A DNA stretch of 23,236 nucleotides from Alloprevotella sp. (GCA_017477205.1 JAFUXE010000046.1:1-23236), one strand, 5' to 3'. Positions 14,243 to 21,771 are shown, counted from the stretch's first letter. The notes: generated by a model not told the origin, from the sequence alone. Numbers and translations are program-made.

Positions 14243-15436
14243 ATGAAGAAAATTTTCTCCCTCATGATGGTGGCCTGCGCCGCCCTCACATTCACCGCAT
14301 GCAGCGACAACGACGACGAACAGGAGTTCGACGCAGCTGCCAACCTCGACTACACGGAAGAGAACGCCGAGCAGTGGGCAAACTACATGACCGTCGTCTC
14401 AGGACTCCTGAAGGACGACGCCACGAGCCTCTACAACTACTGGACAAACGAGACGAACGACGAGTACAGCACGAGCTACGCCAACATCTTCAAGGCGCAC
14501 GACGGCAACCAGTACAAGAACGGCCTGGAATGCATCGAGGAAATCCTCGACGGATGCGCTGAAATCGCCAACGAGGTGGGAGGCAGCAAGATAGGCGACC
14601 CCTACAACTTCTGGAAGAGCGGCAAGAAGACGCAAGCCCTCTACGCCGTTGAGTCCTGGTACAGCTGGCACTCCATCGACGACTACACGAACAACATCGT
14701 CTCCATCCGCAATTCCTACCTCGGAACGCGTGCCGGCACGTCCAACAAGCTTGCGCTCTTCACGACGCCCGCAGCCGAGCACAGCCTCGCCGCCTTCCTG
14801 CAGAAGGCCAACAAGGACCTCGCAGACAAGGCCGAGCGTCTCATCCAGGGTGCGGCCACTGCTATTCAGACCATCACGCCTCCCTTCCGCAACCACATCG
14901 GTTCCGACGAGGCCAAGCAGGCCATGCTGGCTTGCGCAGACCTGCAAAGCTTCATCAGCGACGAGCTGAAGCCCGCCTTCGACGCACTCTACGCCGGCAA
15001 CGAAGCCGAGTTTGACCTCATCATCAACACCTACGTGGACGACGTCGTAGTGCCCACCTACAAGGAACTGATGGAAAAGAACACCGCCCTTGACAAGGCC
15101 GTCAACGACTTCAAGGCCGCACCCTCCAACCAGGCATTCCAGAACTGCGCGAACGCCTGGCTTGAAGCCCGCGAGCCCTGGGAGAGCAGCGAAGCCTTCC
15201 TCTTCGGCCCGGTGGATGCGAAGCAGCTTGACCCCAACATGGACTCATGGCCCCTTGATCAGGTAGGTATCGTCAACATCCTCAAGTCCCAGAACTGGAA
15301 CAACCTGAACTGGAACGAAGGCCAAAGCGAGAAGGCAATCGAGAAGGCGCAGGCCCTGCGCGGCTTCCACACGCTGGAATACTTCATCTTCAAGGACGGC
15401 AAGGCACGCACGGTGCCGCAGGTGGCCGCCGAATAG
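14243..15436 (+). CDS. imelysin-like (peptidase M75 superfamily) lipoprotein, circularly permuted form
   Basis: 397 residues. The signal peptide ends in a lipobox with Cys20 (LTFTAC), followed by SDNDDEQE, an acidic stretch like the Bacteroidetes surface-export signal. The GxHxxE hallmark is GFHTLE (374-379), unusually close to the C-terminus. In canonical imelysins the WLEAREPWESSEAFLFGP-type segment and GxHxxE come before the KIGDP/ESWYSWHSIDDY segment. Here that second segment comes first (about residues 115-150) and the SEAFLFGP/GxHxxE part last. This is the circular permutation known from a Bacteroides ovatus imelysin-like crystal structure, so it is a complete protein, not a truncation. 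The superfamily is linked to iron uptake (EfeO, IrpA) and is not thought to be a peptidase. It is 25 bp from the di-haem oxidoreductase gene. Confidence 0.92.
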   Translation: MKKIFSLMMVACAALTFTACSDNDDEQEFDAAANLDYTEENAEQWANYMTVVSGLLKDDATSLYNYWTNETNDEYSTSYANIFKAHDGNQYKNGLECIEEILDGCAEIANEVGGSKIGDPYNFWKSGKKTQALYAVESWYSWHSIDDYTNNIVSIRNSYLGTRAGTSNKLALFTTPAAEHSLAAFLQKANKDLADKAERLIQGAATAIQTITPPFRNHIGSDEAKQAMLACADLQSFISDELKPAFDALYAGNEAEFDLIINTYVDDVVVPTYKELMEKNTALDKAVNDFKAAPSNQAFQNCANAWLEAREPWESSEAFLFGPVDAKQLDPNMDSWPLDQVGIVNILKSQNWNNLNWNEGQSEKAIEKAQALRGFHTLEYFIFKDGKARTVPQVAAE

Positions 15437-15461
15437 GCATCCCGCGACATACAGAACAGAC

Positions 15462-16916
15462 ATGACTCATATCAGAAGGCTTCTGTTTACCCTACTGAGC
15501 CTGGTCGCTTTCATCGCCTGCGATGAGAGCGACCAGTTGACGGTAGAAGACATTGACGTTCCCGACGGCTATGCCCTCTCGGCAGGCACGGGGACGGTCT
15601 TCTTCCGCTCCAGCGTTGCCTACGACCAGCCCGCGCCCTGGGTGACGGGGGCTTACGACGCGCGCTTCACCACAGGCGACCGCCTCTACGACAACGTGAA
15701 AACCACGAACAACAACGGCTACGGCGGCGGCCTGGGACCCGTCTATGCCGGATACAGCTGCGGAAGCTGCCACCGAAACGCCGGACGCACCGAGCCCTCC
15801 TACTGGACGGCCGTCAAGAACGGCTCGGACGACGCTTCGGGGCAGTACGGCTTCACATCGATGCTCATCTACATCACGCGAAAGAACGGCGCCTTCTTCC
15901 CGGACTACGGGCGCGTCGTCCACGACCAGAGCATCTACGGCGTCGATGCCGAGGGAAAGCTGAAGGTGAAGATCCGCGAGGAGCAGTTCCGTTTTCCCGA
16001 CGGCGACACCTACAGCCTCTGCGTGCCCGAATGGACAATCACGGACTGGTATGCCGACGAAATCGCGCCCGAAGACCTCTTCTGCACCGTCCGCATCCCG
16101 CTCCGCCACGTCGGCATGGGCCAGATGATGGCGCTCGACCCGAACGAAATCGAGGCCCTCGCACGGAAAAGCAACTATCCCGAATGGGGCATCAGCGGAC
16201 GCGCCAACTACATCACGGAACGAGGCAAGCGCCAGCTGGGCGTATCGGGTAACAAGGCGCAGCATGCCGACCTGACCGTGGAACTGGGCTTCTCCAGCGA
16301 CATGGGACTGACGAACAGCCGCTTCCCCGAGGAGATTTGCGAAGGACAGTCGCAGATATACCAAGGCTCCATGATGGGACTTTCCTACGCGAAGCTCGAC
16401 TGCACGACGGAAGACATGGAGAACGTGGACCTCTACATGCAAAGCCTCGGCGTCCCCGCACGCCGCGACGTGAACGACCCTGACGTCATCGCCGGCCAGA
16501 AGCTTTTCTTCCAGGCCGGATGCCAGCTCTGCCATGTCACGACGCTCCACACGAAGCCGCGAGGCACCACGCTGCTCGCAGGTACCACCCTGCCCTGGCT
16601 CGGAGGCCAGACCATCCACCCCTACTCCGACTACCTCATCCACGACATGGGGTCGGAAATCATGGGCGTGGGACTGAACGACAACTACGTCAGCGGACTG
16701 TGCCGCGGCAACGAATGGCGCACGACGCCGCTCTGGGGCATCGGCCTCCAGCAGAAGGTCAACGGCCATACGTACTTCCTGCACGACGGTCGCGCACGCA
16801 ACCTCGTCGAGGCCATCATGTGGCACGGCGGCGAGGGCTACGCCTCACGCCAGAAGTTTGCCAACATGAACCGCACGCAACGCGCACAACTCATACGTTT
16901 CATCGAATCACTATAA
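15462..16916 (+). CDS. di-haem oxidoreductase (DUF1111/DHOR family) lipoprotein
   Basis: 484 residues. The lipobox cysteine is Cys20 (AFIAC), followed by DESDQ. Two c-type haem sites are visible: CGSCH (100-104) and CQLCH (354-358). The C-terminal part has the family signature: YSDYLIHDMGSEIMG, EWRTTPLWGIGL, FLHDGRARNLVEAIMWHGGEG. The family is related to MauG/bacterial cytochrome c peroxidase-like enzymes; its substrate is unsettled, and it often sits beside imelysin genes in iron-responsive clusters. Haem attachment would occur in the periplasm, then the protein would be lipid-anchored. It lies between imelysin (25 bp upstream) and a barrel (7 bp downstream), which strongly suggests one functional unit. 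No cytochrome maturation genes are in the window. Confidence 0.92.
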   Translation: MTHIRRLLFTLLSLVAFIACDESDQLTVEDIDVPDGYALSAGTGTVFFRSSVAYDQPAPWVTGAYDARFTTGDRLYDNVKTTNNNGYGGGLGPVYAGYSCGSCHRNAGRTEPSYWTAVKNGSDDASGQYGFTSMLIYITRKNGAFFPDYGRVVHDQSIYGVDAEGKLKVKIREEQFRFPDGDTYSLCVPEWTITDWYADEIAPEDLFCTVRIPLRHVGMGQMMALDPNEIEALARKSNYPEWGISGRANYITERGKRQLGVSGNKAQHADLTVELGFSSDMGLTNSRFPEEICEGQSQIYQGSMMGLSYAKLDCTTEDMENVDLYMQSLGVPARRDVNDPDVIAGQKLFFQAGCQLCHVTTLHTKPRGTTLLAGTTLPWLGGQTIHPYSDYLIHDMGSEIMGVGLNDNYVSGLCRGNEWRTTPLWGIGLQQKVNGHTYFLHDGRARNLVEAIMWHGGEGYASRQKFANMNRTQRAQLIRFIESL

Positions 16917-16923
16917 AAAACAC

Positions 16924-18192
16924 ATGAACTTCATACACGCAAAAAGCCTCGCGCTGCTTTTCGCAGCAGGCATCGCCACCGGCGCATACGCCGAAAACGA
17001 CGAACCCCTTACGCCCAAGGACGAGAACCCGGACGAAGAGGTGCGCCTTGACATGGAAAACGGCGTCCTCCCCATTGCCGACGACCGCGGCTTCACGCTT
17101 CAGTCGAAGGACGGGAACTTCGTCTTCAAGCCCTACCTCTATCTCTCCACGAACCTCAGCCTTCACTACTACGACGACGAGGGACTGGACAAGGCCTACA
17201 ACCAGGACAACATCGCCAACTCGGGCTTTGCCATCCCCTACGGCATCATCGGCTTCACGGGCCGCGCCTTCGGAAAAATAGACTACAACGTCAGCATCAA
17301 TGCGGCAGGCTCCGGCGGCGCCATCCTGCAGCAGGCATGGATTGACTACGCCGCAAGCCCCGCCATGCGCTTCCGCGTGGGTAAGCTGAAAACGCCCTAC
17401 ACGCACGCTTTCATGACAACGCTCGGCGAAACGCTCTTCCCGCAGGTGCCGACGTCCCTGTCCGCATCCGTCATCCTGCCCCACTCCCTGAACGCCGTGA
17501 CGCCCGCCATCATGACGGGATGGGACCTCGGCGTGGAAATGCACGGACTCATCAAGAACAAGTGGGGCTATGAAGTGGGCATCTTCAACGGCACCGGCGG
17601 TGCGGTGAACTCCGCCACGAAGGGCTTCAGCGACGACAACCACCTGCCCTCCCTGCTCTACGCCGGCCGCCTGACCTTCCAGCCCAACGGCCCCATGCCC
17701 GCCACGCAGGGCAACGCGCGGATGCTCGGCCTGAACAAGTATCTCGTCGGCGTGAGCGTGAACTACAACAACGAGGCCGAGAACGAAAGCACCAACGACC
17801 TGCGCGCAGGCCTGGAATTTGCCATGCTGAGCGGAAGGTGGTACTTCGCAGCCGAGGCCTACTACATGAACATGGGCTTCACGAACCGCCAGAAAATCGA
17901 CGAGCACTACAACTACTTCGGCGCCTACGCACAGGCGGGCTATTTCGTCACGCCGCAGCTGCAGCTCGGCCTCCGCTACGACTGGATGGACCGCAACGGC
18001 AGCGACAAGGACGGCTCGCTGAACGCCCCCGCCGTTGTCTGCAACTACTACATCCCCGGGACAAACCTCAAGCTCAGCGGCATGTACCAGTTCACCGGAC
18101 GCTGGGGCCACGACACCCAGCTGGACCGCGACCTCGACGACCTCGGCATCTCCACGCATACCGCCTGCATACAGCTCCAATACGCTTTCTGA
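16924..18192 (+). CDS. OprO/OprP-like porin (outer-membrane beta-barrel)
   Basis: 422 residues. The signal peptide (LALLFAAGIATGAYA, cleaved near residue 23) precedes an acidic periplasmic segment and a barrel. Strands such as GFTLQSKDGNFVFKPYLYL, the LQQAWIDYAASPAMRFRVGK-type strand pair with KTPY, repeated aromatic-edged strands and the terminal phenylalanine (CIQLQYAF) fit the phosphate-selective porin O/P-like family. The final Phe is the usual BAM recognition end. It starts 7 bp after the DHOR stop, and a 38-bp gap leads to the cytochrome gene. I infer that it is the channel partner of the surface lipoproteins. The substrate (phosphate, metal complex or other) cannot be told from sequence. 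Confidence 0.88.
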   Translation: MNFIHAKSLALLFAAGIATGAYAENDEPLTPKDENPDEEVRLDMENGVLPIADDRGFTLQSKDGNFVFKPYLYLSTNLSLHYYDDEGLDKAYNQDNIANSGFAIPYGIIGFTGRAFGKIDYNVSINAAGSGGAILQQAWIDYAASPAMRFRVGKLKTPYTHAFMTTLGETLFPQVPTSLSASVILPHSLNAVTPAIMTGWDLGVEMHGLIKNKWGYEVGIFNGTGGAVNSATKGFSDDNHLPSLLYAGRLTFQPNGPMPATQGNARMLGLNKYLVGVSVNYNNEAENESTNDLRAGLEFAMLSGRWYFAAEAYYMNMGFTNRQKIDEHYNYFGAYAQAGYFVTPQLQLGLRYDWMDRNGSDKDGSLNAPAVVCNYYIPGTNLKLSGMYQFTGRWGHDTQLDRDLDDLGISTHTACIQLQYAF

Positions 18193-18230
18193 ACGCAAAA
18201 AGCCCCGCTTATCGGGGTAAAATCACAGAA

Positions 18231-18950
18231 ATGAAAAGATTTTATTGTATCTTTGCCGCACTTTTCGGCCTCACGCTTGCCACGAGCTGCGACGACGGAC
18301 GCATCGAGGAGGTAGCGCCGAAGGACGAGGAAGGCATCGTCTGCACCGCCGACGGCCTGCTGACGGGCGTCCTGGACGCATGGCCGGAGGGATATACGCT
18401 CGCCCTTGCAGGCTTCAGCCCGCAGGACGAATATGCCGTCATCTCCAAGGCCATCGCGCCCTACGTGACGAAAGAGGGTGCGCTTCAAATCGAGATGGCA
18501 GGCATTCCCTCCAACGTGGAGCAGGTTGAAGTCTGCGTGCTCAACCGCCTGCGCCAGCGCGTCGCCACCTTCAGCACGAACCGCCTGGACGGCATCCGCG
18601 ACACGCTGCGCCTCCACCTCGGCACGATGGACGTCTCGCCTGTGAACGCCATACAGACAAACCTCCTCAACGCCAGCTGCATCGCCTGCCACGGCGCGTC
18701 CGGCTTCAAGGGCGCAGGGCTTGACCTCACCGCCGGCCGCTTCTACGAAGCCGTCGTAAGGCAGCCCTCGCAGAAGGTCGAAGGGAAGAACATCGTCGAG
18801 CCCGGAGACGCTGACGGTAGCGTCCTGAGCCTGGTGCTGCGCAGCGACATTTCCGCATCCTGGCGCCAGAACCATGCCGACATGCTCAACCGCGAACGCA
18901 CCGCCAACCTGCTTCAGTTCGTAGATAAATGGATTGACGGGCTGGAATAA
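18231..18950 (+). CDS. mono-haem cytochrome c-like lipoprotein
   Basis: 239 residues, last gene of the envelope operon. The lipobox cysteine is Cys20 (LTLATSC), followed by DDGRIEE. Residues ~35-140 look like a beta-rich domain with no motif that I recognise. The C-terminal ~95 residues form a small c-type cytochrome: CIACH at 150-154 (in ASCIACHGASGFKG), then GAGLDL and a PGDADGSVLSLVL segment typical of these domains. The distal ligand is not certain; the Met in NHADML is a candidate. I chose ATG 18231 because it begins the signal peptide; longer in-frame extensions into the preceding gene lack one. The 38-bp gap holds a small CCCCG/CGGGG hairpin (18203-18217). Confidence 0.85.
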   Translation: MKRFYCIFAALFGLTLATSCDDGRIEEVAPKDEEGIVCTADGLLTGVLDAWPEGYTLALAGFSPQDEYAVISKAIAPYVTKEGALQIEMAGIPSNVEQVEVCVLNRLRQRVATFSTNRLDGIRDTLRLHLGTMDVSPVNAIQTNLLNASCIACHGASGFKGAGLDLTAGRFYEAVVRQPSQKVEGKNIVEPGDADGSVLSLVLRSDISASWRQNHADMLNRERTANLLQFVDKWIDGLE

Positions 18951-19049
18951 TAAACCAGTAAACGAGTGACAAGTGACTAGTGACAAGTGACAAGCCCTTT
19001 GCGGCGCAGCAAGCTCGTCTACTGGTTTACTCGTCAACTTGTCAACTAA
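18951..19049. repeat. inverted arrays of degenerate 7-8 bp repeats upstream of the Rid-like gene
   Basis: TAAACCAGTAAACGAG (18951-18966) is matched in inverted orientation by CTCGTCTACTGGTTTA (19014-19029), 15 of 16 bases. The left side continues as heptamers GTGACAA, GTGACTA, GTGACAA, GTGACAA (18967-18994). The right side continues as octamers GTTTACTC, GTCAACTT, GTCAACTA. The centre (about 18995-19013) is unrelated and GC-rich. A transcript could fold into a long hairpin between the cytochrome and Rid-like genes. Confidence 0.7.
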
Positions 19050-19053
19050 ATAC

Positions 19054-20184
19054 ATGACCATAGAACTCGATAACGTCCGAGCGGAGATATTCCGCTTTTC
19101 AAACGGTACGGAAGTCACGGAGTACCACCTCATGCTTCACGTCACCGATACATCCGCCTCCTTCCCCCGGCAGCTGGAGAGCCTCCTCCGTGCCTACGAC
19201 ACCCTCCGCGCCGGGCATCTGGAGGGAGCCGTCGCCGTCTTCAAGCGCTACTTCCTGAGCGATGCCGCCAACCAGGCCGACGAAGTCATCGCCGCCGACG
19301 GCTCCGACTGTGCGCTCTCCCTCATCCAGCAGCCGCCGCTCGACGGCACGAAGCTCGCCCTCTGGGCCTACATGCAGACGGGCGTGCTGCCGCAGGCTAC
19401 GGGCAGCGGACTCTACGAAACCCGCCACGGCCAGTTCCGCCACCTTTGGAGCGGAGGCTCGCACGCCCTGGCGGAAGGCTCGGAGGCGCAGACCTCGCTC
19501 GTCATCAACCAGTACGTCATGCAGCTCTTCCAGGAGGACTGCAGCCTCGCCGCGAACTGCATACGCACCTGGTTCTTCGTGAACGACATCGACAACAACT
19601 ACGCCGGCGTCGTCAAGGCCCGCAACGACATCTTCTACACGCAGGGCCTCACGCCCGACACGCACTTCATCGCCTCCACGGGCATCGGCGGCAGGCAGGC
19701 GGACCACCGCGTGCTCTCGCAGATGGACGCCTACGCCATCGCCGGGCTCCAGCCCGGACAGGTGACCTACCTCTACGCCCCCGGCCACCTCAACCGCACC
19801 AGCGAATACGGCGTCAGCTTCGAGCGCGGCACACGCGTAGACTACGCTGACCGCCGCCACGTATTCATCTCCGGCACCGCAAGCATCGACAACAAGGGGC
19901 AAATCCTGCACCGCGGTGACATCGCGGCGCAGACCCGCCGCATGTGGGAGAACGTGGAAGCCCTGCTCGCCGAAGCCGGCTGCACCTACGACGACGTGGC
20001 GCAGATGATAGTCTATCTGCGCGACACCGCGGACTATCCCGTTGTCAGGAAGCTCTATGCCGAGCGCTTCCCCGACAAACCCGCCGTGTTCGTCCTCGCT
20101 CCCGTCTGCCGTCCCGGCTGGCTCATAGAGATGGAGTGCATGGCCGTCAAGGCGGGCGACAATCCCGCCCTCCCCGCCTATTAA
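19054..20184 (+). CDS. Rid (YjgF/RidA)-like protein, chorismatase FkbO/Hyg5-like architecture
   Basis: 376 residues, cytoplasmic. The C-terminal ~125 residues are a Rid/YjgF domain: HVFISGTASIDNKGQILH, GDIAAQTRRMWENVEALLAEAG, QMIVYLRDTADYPVVRKLY and RPGWLIEMECMAV. The upstream segment with RTWFFVNDIDNNY, KARNDIF and ASTGIGG looks like the first pseudo-Rid half of the FkbO/Hyg5 chorismatase type, in which two Rid-like domains are fused. Whether it binds chorismate or deaminates a reactive enamine cannot be decided. I chose ATG 19054, since a TTG at 19039 would lie in the repeat array. It is flanked on both sides by inverted short-repeat arrays and followed by asnA. Confidence 0.8.
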   Translation: MTIELDNVRAEIFRFSNGTEVTEYHLMLHVTDTSASFPRQLESLLRAYDTLRAGHLEGAVAVFKRYFLSDAANQADEVIAADGSDCALSLIQQPPLDGTKLALWAYMQTGVLPQATGSGLYETRHGQFRHLWSGGSHALAEGSEAQTSLVINQYVMQLFQEDCSLAANCIRTWFFVNDIDNNYAGVVKARNDIFYTQGLTPDTHFIASTGIGGRQADHRVLSQMDAYAIAGLQPGQVTYLYAPGHLNRTSEYGVSFERGTRVDYADRRHVFISGTASIDNKGQILHRGDIAAQTRRMWENVEALLAEAGCTYDDVAQMIVYLRDTADYPVVRKLYAERFPDKPAVFVLAPVCRPGWLIEMECMAVKAGDNPALPAY

Positions 20185-20200
20185 ACACCAGAAAAATGTA

Positions 20201-20340
20201 AATTGGGTTTTAGGTTCTTAGGTTTTTAGGTTTAACAGTTATTGTTTAACGGTTATATTAAAAATCAGGAAGTGACGAACCCCTAAGAACCCAAAAACCC
20301 AAAAACCTAAAAACCAAAAAACCTAAGAACCAAATACCCC
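20201..20340. repeat. inverted arrays of degenerate octamers (CTAAAAAC type) upstream of asnA
   Basis: The right arm, about 20282-20337, is a regular 8-bp tandem array: units CTAAGAAC, CCAAAAAC, CCAAAAAC, CTAAAAAC, CAAAAAAC, CTAAGAAC, and it runs to 4-10 bp before the asnA ATG. The left arm (about 20205-20233) is the same octamer family on the opposite strand: TTTTAGG, TTCTTAGG, TTTTTAGG. The arms can pair, with one octamer looped out. Between them GTTTAACAGTTATT and GTTTAACGGTTATA (20229-20256) form a 14-bp direct repeat. The whole 156-bp gap is repetitive and holds no gene. Confidence 0.75.
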
Positions 20341-21375
20341 ATGCCCACCACCTTCCCCCCGCACTACAGCCCCGTCCTCGGGCGCTACGACACCGAAGCC
20401 GGCATCAAGCTCATCAAGAGTTTCTTTCAGGACAACCTTGCCACAGGACTACACCTGCGCCGCGTCACGGGTCCGCTCTTCGTGCGGCGCGGCCTCGGCC
20501 TGAACGACGACCTGAACGGCACGGAGCGCCCCGTCACCTTTCCCATCAAGGACATGGGCGACGCGGAGGCCGAGGTTGTGCACTCGCTCGCAAAGTGGAA
20601 ACGCCTCACGCTGGCCGAGCAGCACGTCCCCGCGGGCTACGGCATCTATACGGACATGAACGCCATCCGCGCGGACGAGGAGCTGGACAACCTCCACTCC
20701 CTCTACGTGGACCAGTGGGACTGGGAACGCACCATACAGCCCGGCTGGCGCACGACGGACTACCTGCGCGAAACCGTGAAGAACATCTACTACGCTATGC
20801 TCCGCACGGAATTCCTTGTCTGCGAGCGCTTCCCCCAGATAAAGCCCGCGCTGGCACCAAAGGTACACTTCATTCATGCCGAGGAACTGCGCCGCCGCTA
20901 CCCCACCCTCACGCCCCACGAGCGCGAGGATGCCGTTTGCCGGGAATACGGTGCCGTTTTCATCATCGGCATCGGCGGGAAGCTGGGCGACGGCAAGCCC
21001 CACGACCTCCGCGCCCCGGACTACGACGACTGGTCCACGCCCACGCCCGACGGCCTCGCAGGGCTTAACGGCGACCTCCTCGTGTGGTACGACGTCCTGG
21101 GGCGCTCCGTGGAAATCAGCTCCATGGGCATCCGCGTGGACCGCGAGGCCCTGCTCCGCCAGCTGCACCTCTCCGGGCAGGAGGCCCGCCTGAAGCTCTA
21201 CTTCCACAAACTCCTCGCAGACGGCAAGCTCCCCCTGAGCATCGGCGGCGGCATCGGGCAGTCGCGCCTCTGCATGTTCTACCTGAAGAAGGCGCACATT
21301 GGCGAAATCCAGGCCTCCGTATGGCCGGAGGCCATGCGCCGCGCCTGCAGTGAAAACGGCATCCCCCTCATCTGA
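20341..21375 (+). CDS. asnA: aspartate-ammonia ligase (asparagine synthetase A)
   Basis: 344-residue cytoplasmic class II aminoacyl-tRNA-synthetase-like enzyme that makes asparagine from aspartate, ammonia and ATP. Recognisable parts are LGLNDDLNGTERPVTFPIKD, the VHSLAKWKR segment, YGIYTDMNAIRADEELDN, LYVDQWDWERTI, GRSVEISSMGIRVD and the class II motif 3 region GGGIGQSRLCMF. Length is as expected for AsnA. The ATG lies directly behind an octamer array, so the ribosome entry site is inside or next to repeat sequence. It ends before a perfect 19-bp hairpin that probably ends transcription. Confidence 0.97.
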   Translation: MPTTFPPHYSPVLGRYDTEAGIKLIKSFFQDNLATGLHLRRVTGPLFVRRGLGLNDDLNGTERPVTFPIKDMGDAEAEVVHSLAKWKRLTLAEQHVPAGYGIYTDMNAIRADEELDNLHSLYVDQWDWERTIQPGWRTTDYLRETVKNIYYAMLRTEFLVCERFPQIKPALAPKVHFIHAEELRRRYPTLTPHEREDAVCREYGAVFIIGIGGKLGDGKPHDLRAPDYDDWSTPTPDGLAGLNGDLLVWYDVLGRSVEISSMGIRVDREALLRQLHLSGQEARLKLYFHKLLADGKLPLSIGGGIGQSRLCMFYLKKAHIGEIQASVWPEAMRRACSENGIPLI

Positions 21376-21418
21376 GCCGTCCCGCACGCGGGAACCGCGG
21401 TACGCATTAAGCCCCATG

Positions 21419-21467
21419 ACAAAGTGCGAAGGTGCCGACGCCAGCGTCCGGCACCTTCGCACTTTGT
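21419..21467. terminator. perfect 19-bp inverted repeat between asnA and the Sel1 remnant
   Basis: ACAAAGTGCGAAGGTGCCG (21419-21437) and CGGCACCTTCGCACTTTGT (21449-21467) are exact reverse complements around an 11-nt loop. The hairpin lies between convergent genes, 43 bp after the asnA stop and 28 bp beyond the Sel1 stop, so it probably works for both strands. The stem is flanked by A/T-poor sequence with only short A or T runs. Confidence 0.75.
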
Positions 21468-21495
21468 GTTGCGCGGGCTTTCCCTTCCCGCCAGA

Positions 21496-21720
21496 TTATT
21501 TCCCTATTCCCTTCAGGAATTCCCGGGCGTCCTCGCTACCGTTTCCGGCAGCCCTTTTCATCCACTTCACTCCCTCCTTCCTGTTTCTGGATATTCCTTG
21601 GCCGTAATAAAAACACTGGCCAAGATTATATTGCGCATTCGCATTTCCCTGCTCCGCCGCTTCTTCATAGTTTTTGGATATACCGTGACCATGATAAAAG
21701 CTACGTCCGTATATAAACAT
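21496..21720 (-). CDS. short Sel1-like repeat protein, probably a truncated remnant
   Basis: 74 residues with about one and a half Sel1-like (TPR-type) repeats: YGRSFYHGHGISKNYEEAAEQGN, then AQYNLGQCFYYGQGISRN and WMKRAAGNGSEDAREFL. Sel1 repeats are 36-residue helix pairs used as protein-interaction scaffolds, and functional proteins usually have four or more. The first repeat seems to lack about seven residues (the WYxKA part after NYEEA). There is no signal peptide, and the only ATG sits directly against the arm of a 23-bp hairpin. These facts suggest a decayed fragment. It may still be expressed. Confidence 0.55.
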   Translation of the reverse strand: MFIYGRSFYHGHGISKNYEEAAEQGNANAQYNLGQCFYYGQGISRNRKEGVKWMKRAAGNGSEDAREFLKGIGK

Positions 21721-21771
21721 ACGTGAGTTCGGCGTAAGGATTATTGTCTAATCCTTACGCCGAACTCACGT
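21721..21771. terminator. perfect 23-bp inverted repeat with 5-nt loop
   Basis: Positions 21721-21743 (start ACGTGAGTTCGGCGTAAGG) are the exact reverse complement of 21749-21771, around a loop TTGTC. It follows the stop of the exported zinc-module gene by about 31 bp, so on the minus strand it is well placed as that operon's terminator. It directly abuts the ATG of the Sel1 remnant. The perfect match suggests recent origin or strong selection. Confidence 0.7.

Noticed and set aside
14243..15436. Imelysin as a C-terminally truncated pseudogene, because GxHxxE is so close to the stop
   Set aside because: The missing half is present at the N-terminus in permuted order, and the length is normal for the permuted form.
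15492..18198. Long antisense frames opposite the DHOR and OprP-like genes (444 and 432 codons)
   Set aside because: Valine/alanine/histidine-rich shadow translations of GC-rich genes without motifs; the sense-strand proteins have clear signals and haem motifs.
20201..20340. Telomere-like TTTTAGG repeats
   Set aside because: Similarity to plant-type telomere repeats is superficial. The array is degenerate, inverted and intergenic, between two ordinary genes.
19054..21375. Rid-like gene flanked by repeats as an insertion sequence or transposon
   Set aside because: The flanking arrays have different unit sequences, and there is no transposase or target-site duplication, so only a loose cassette idea is kept.
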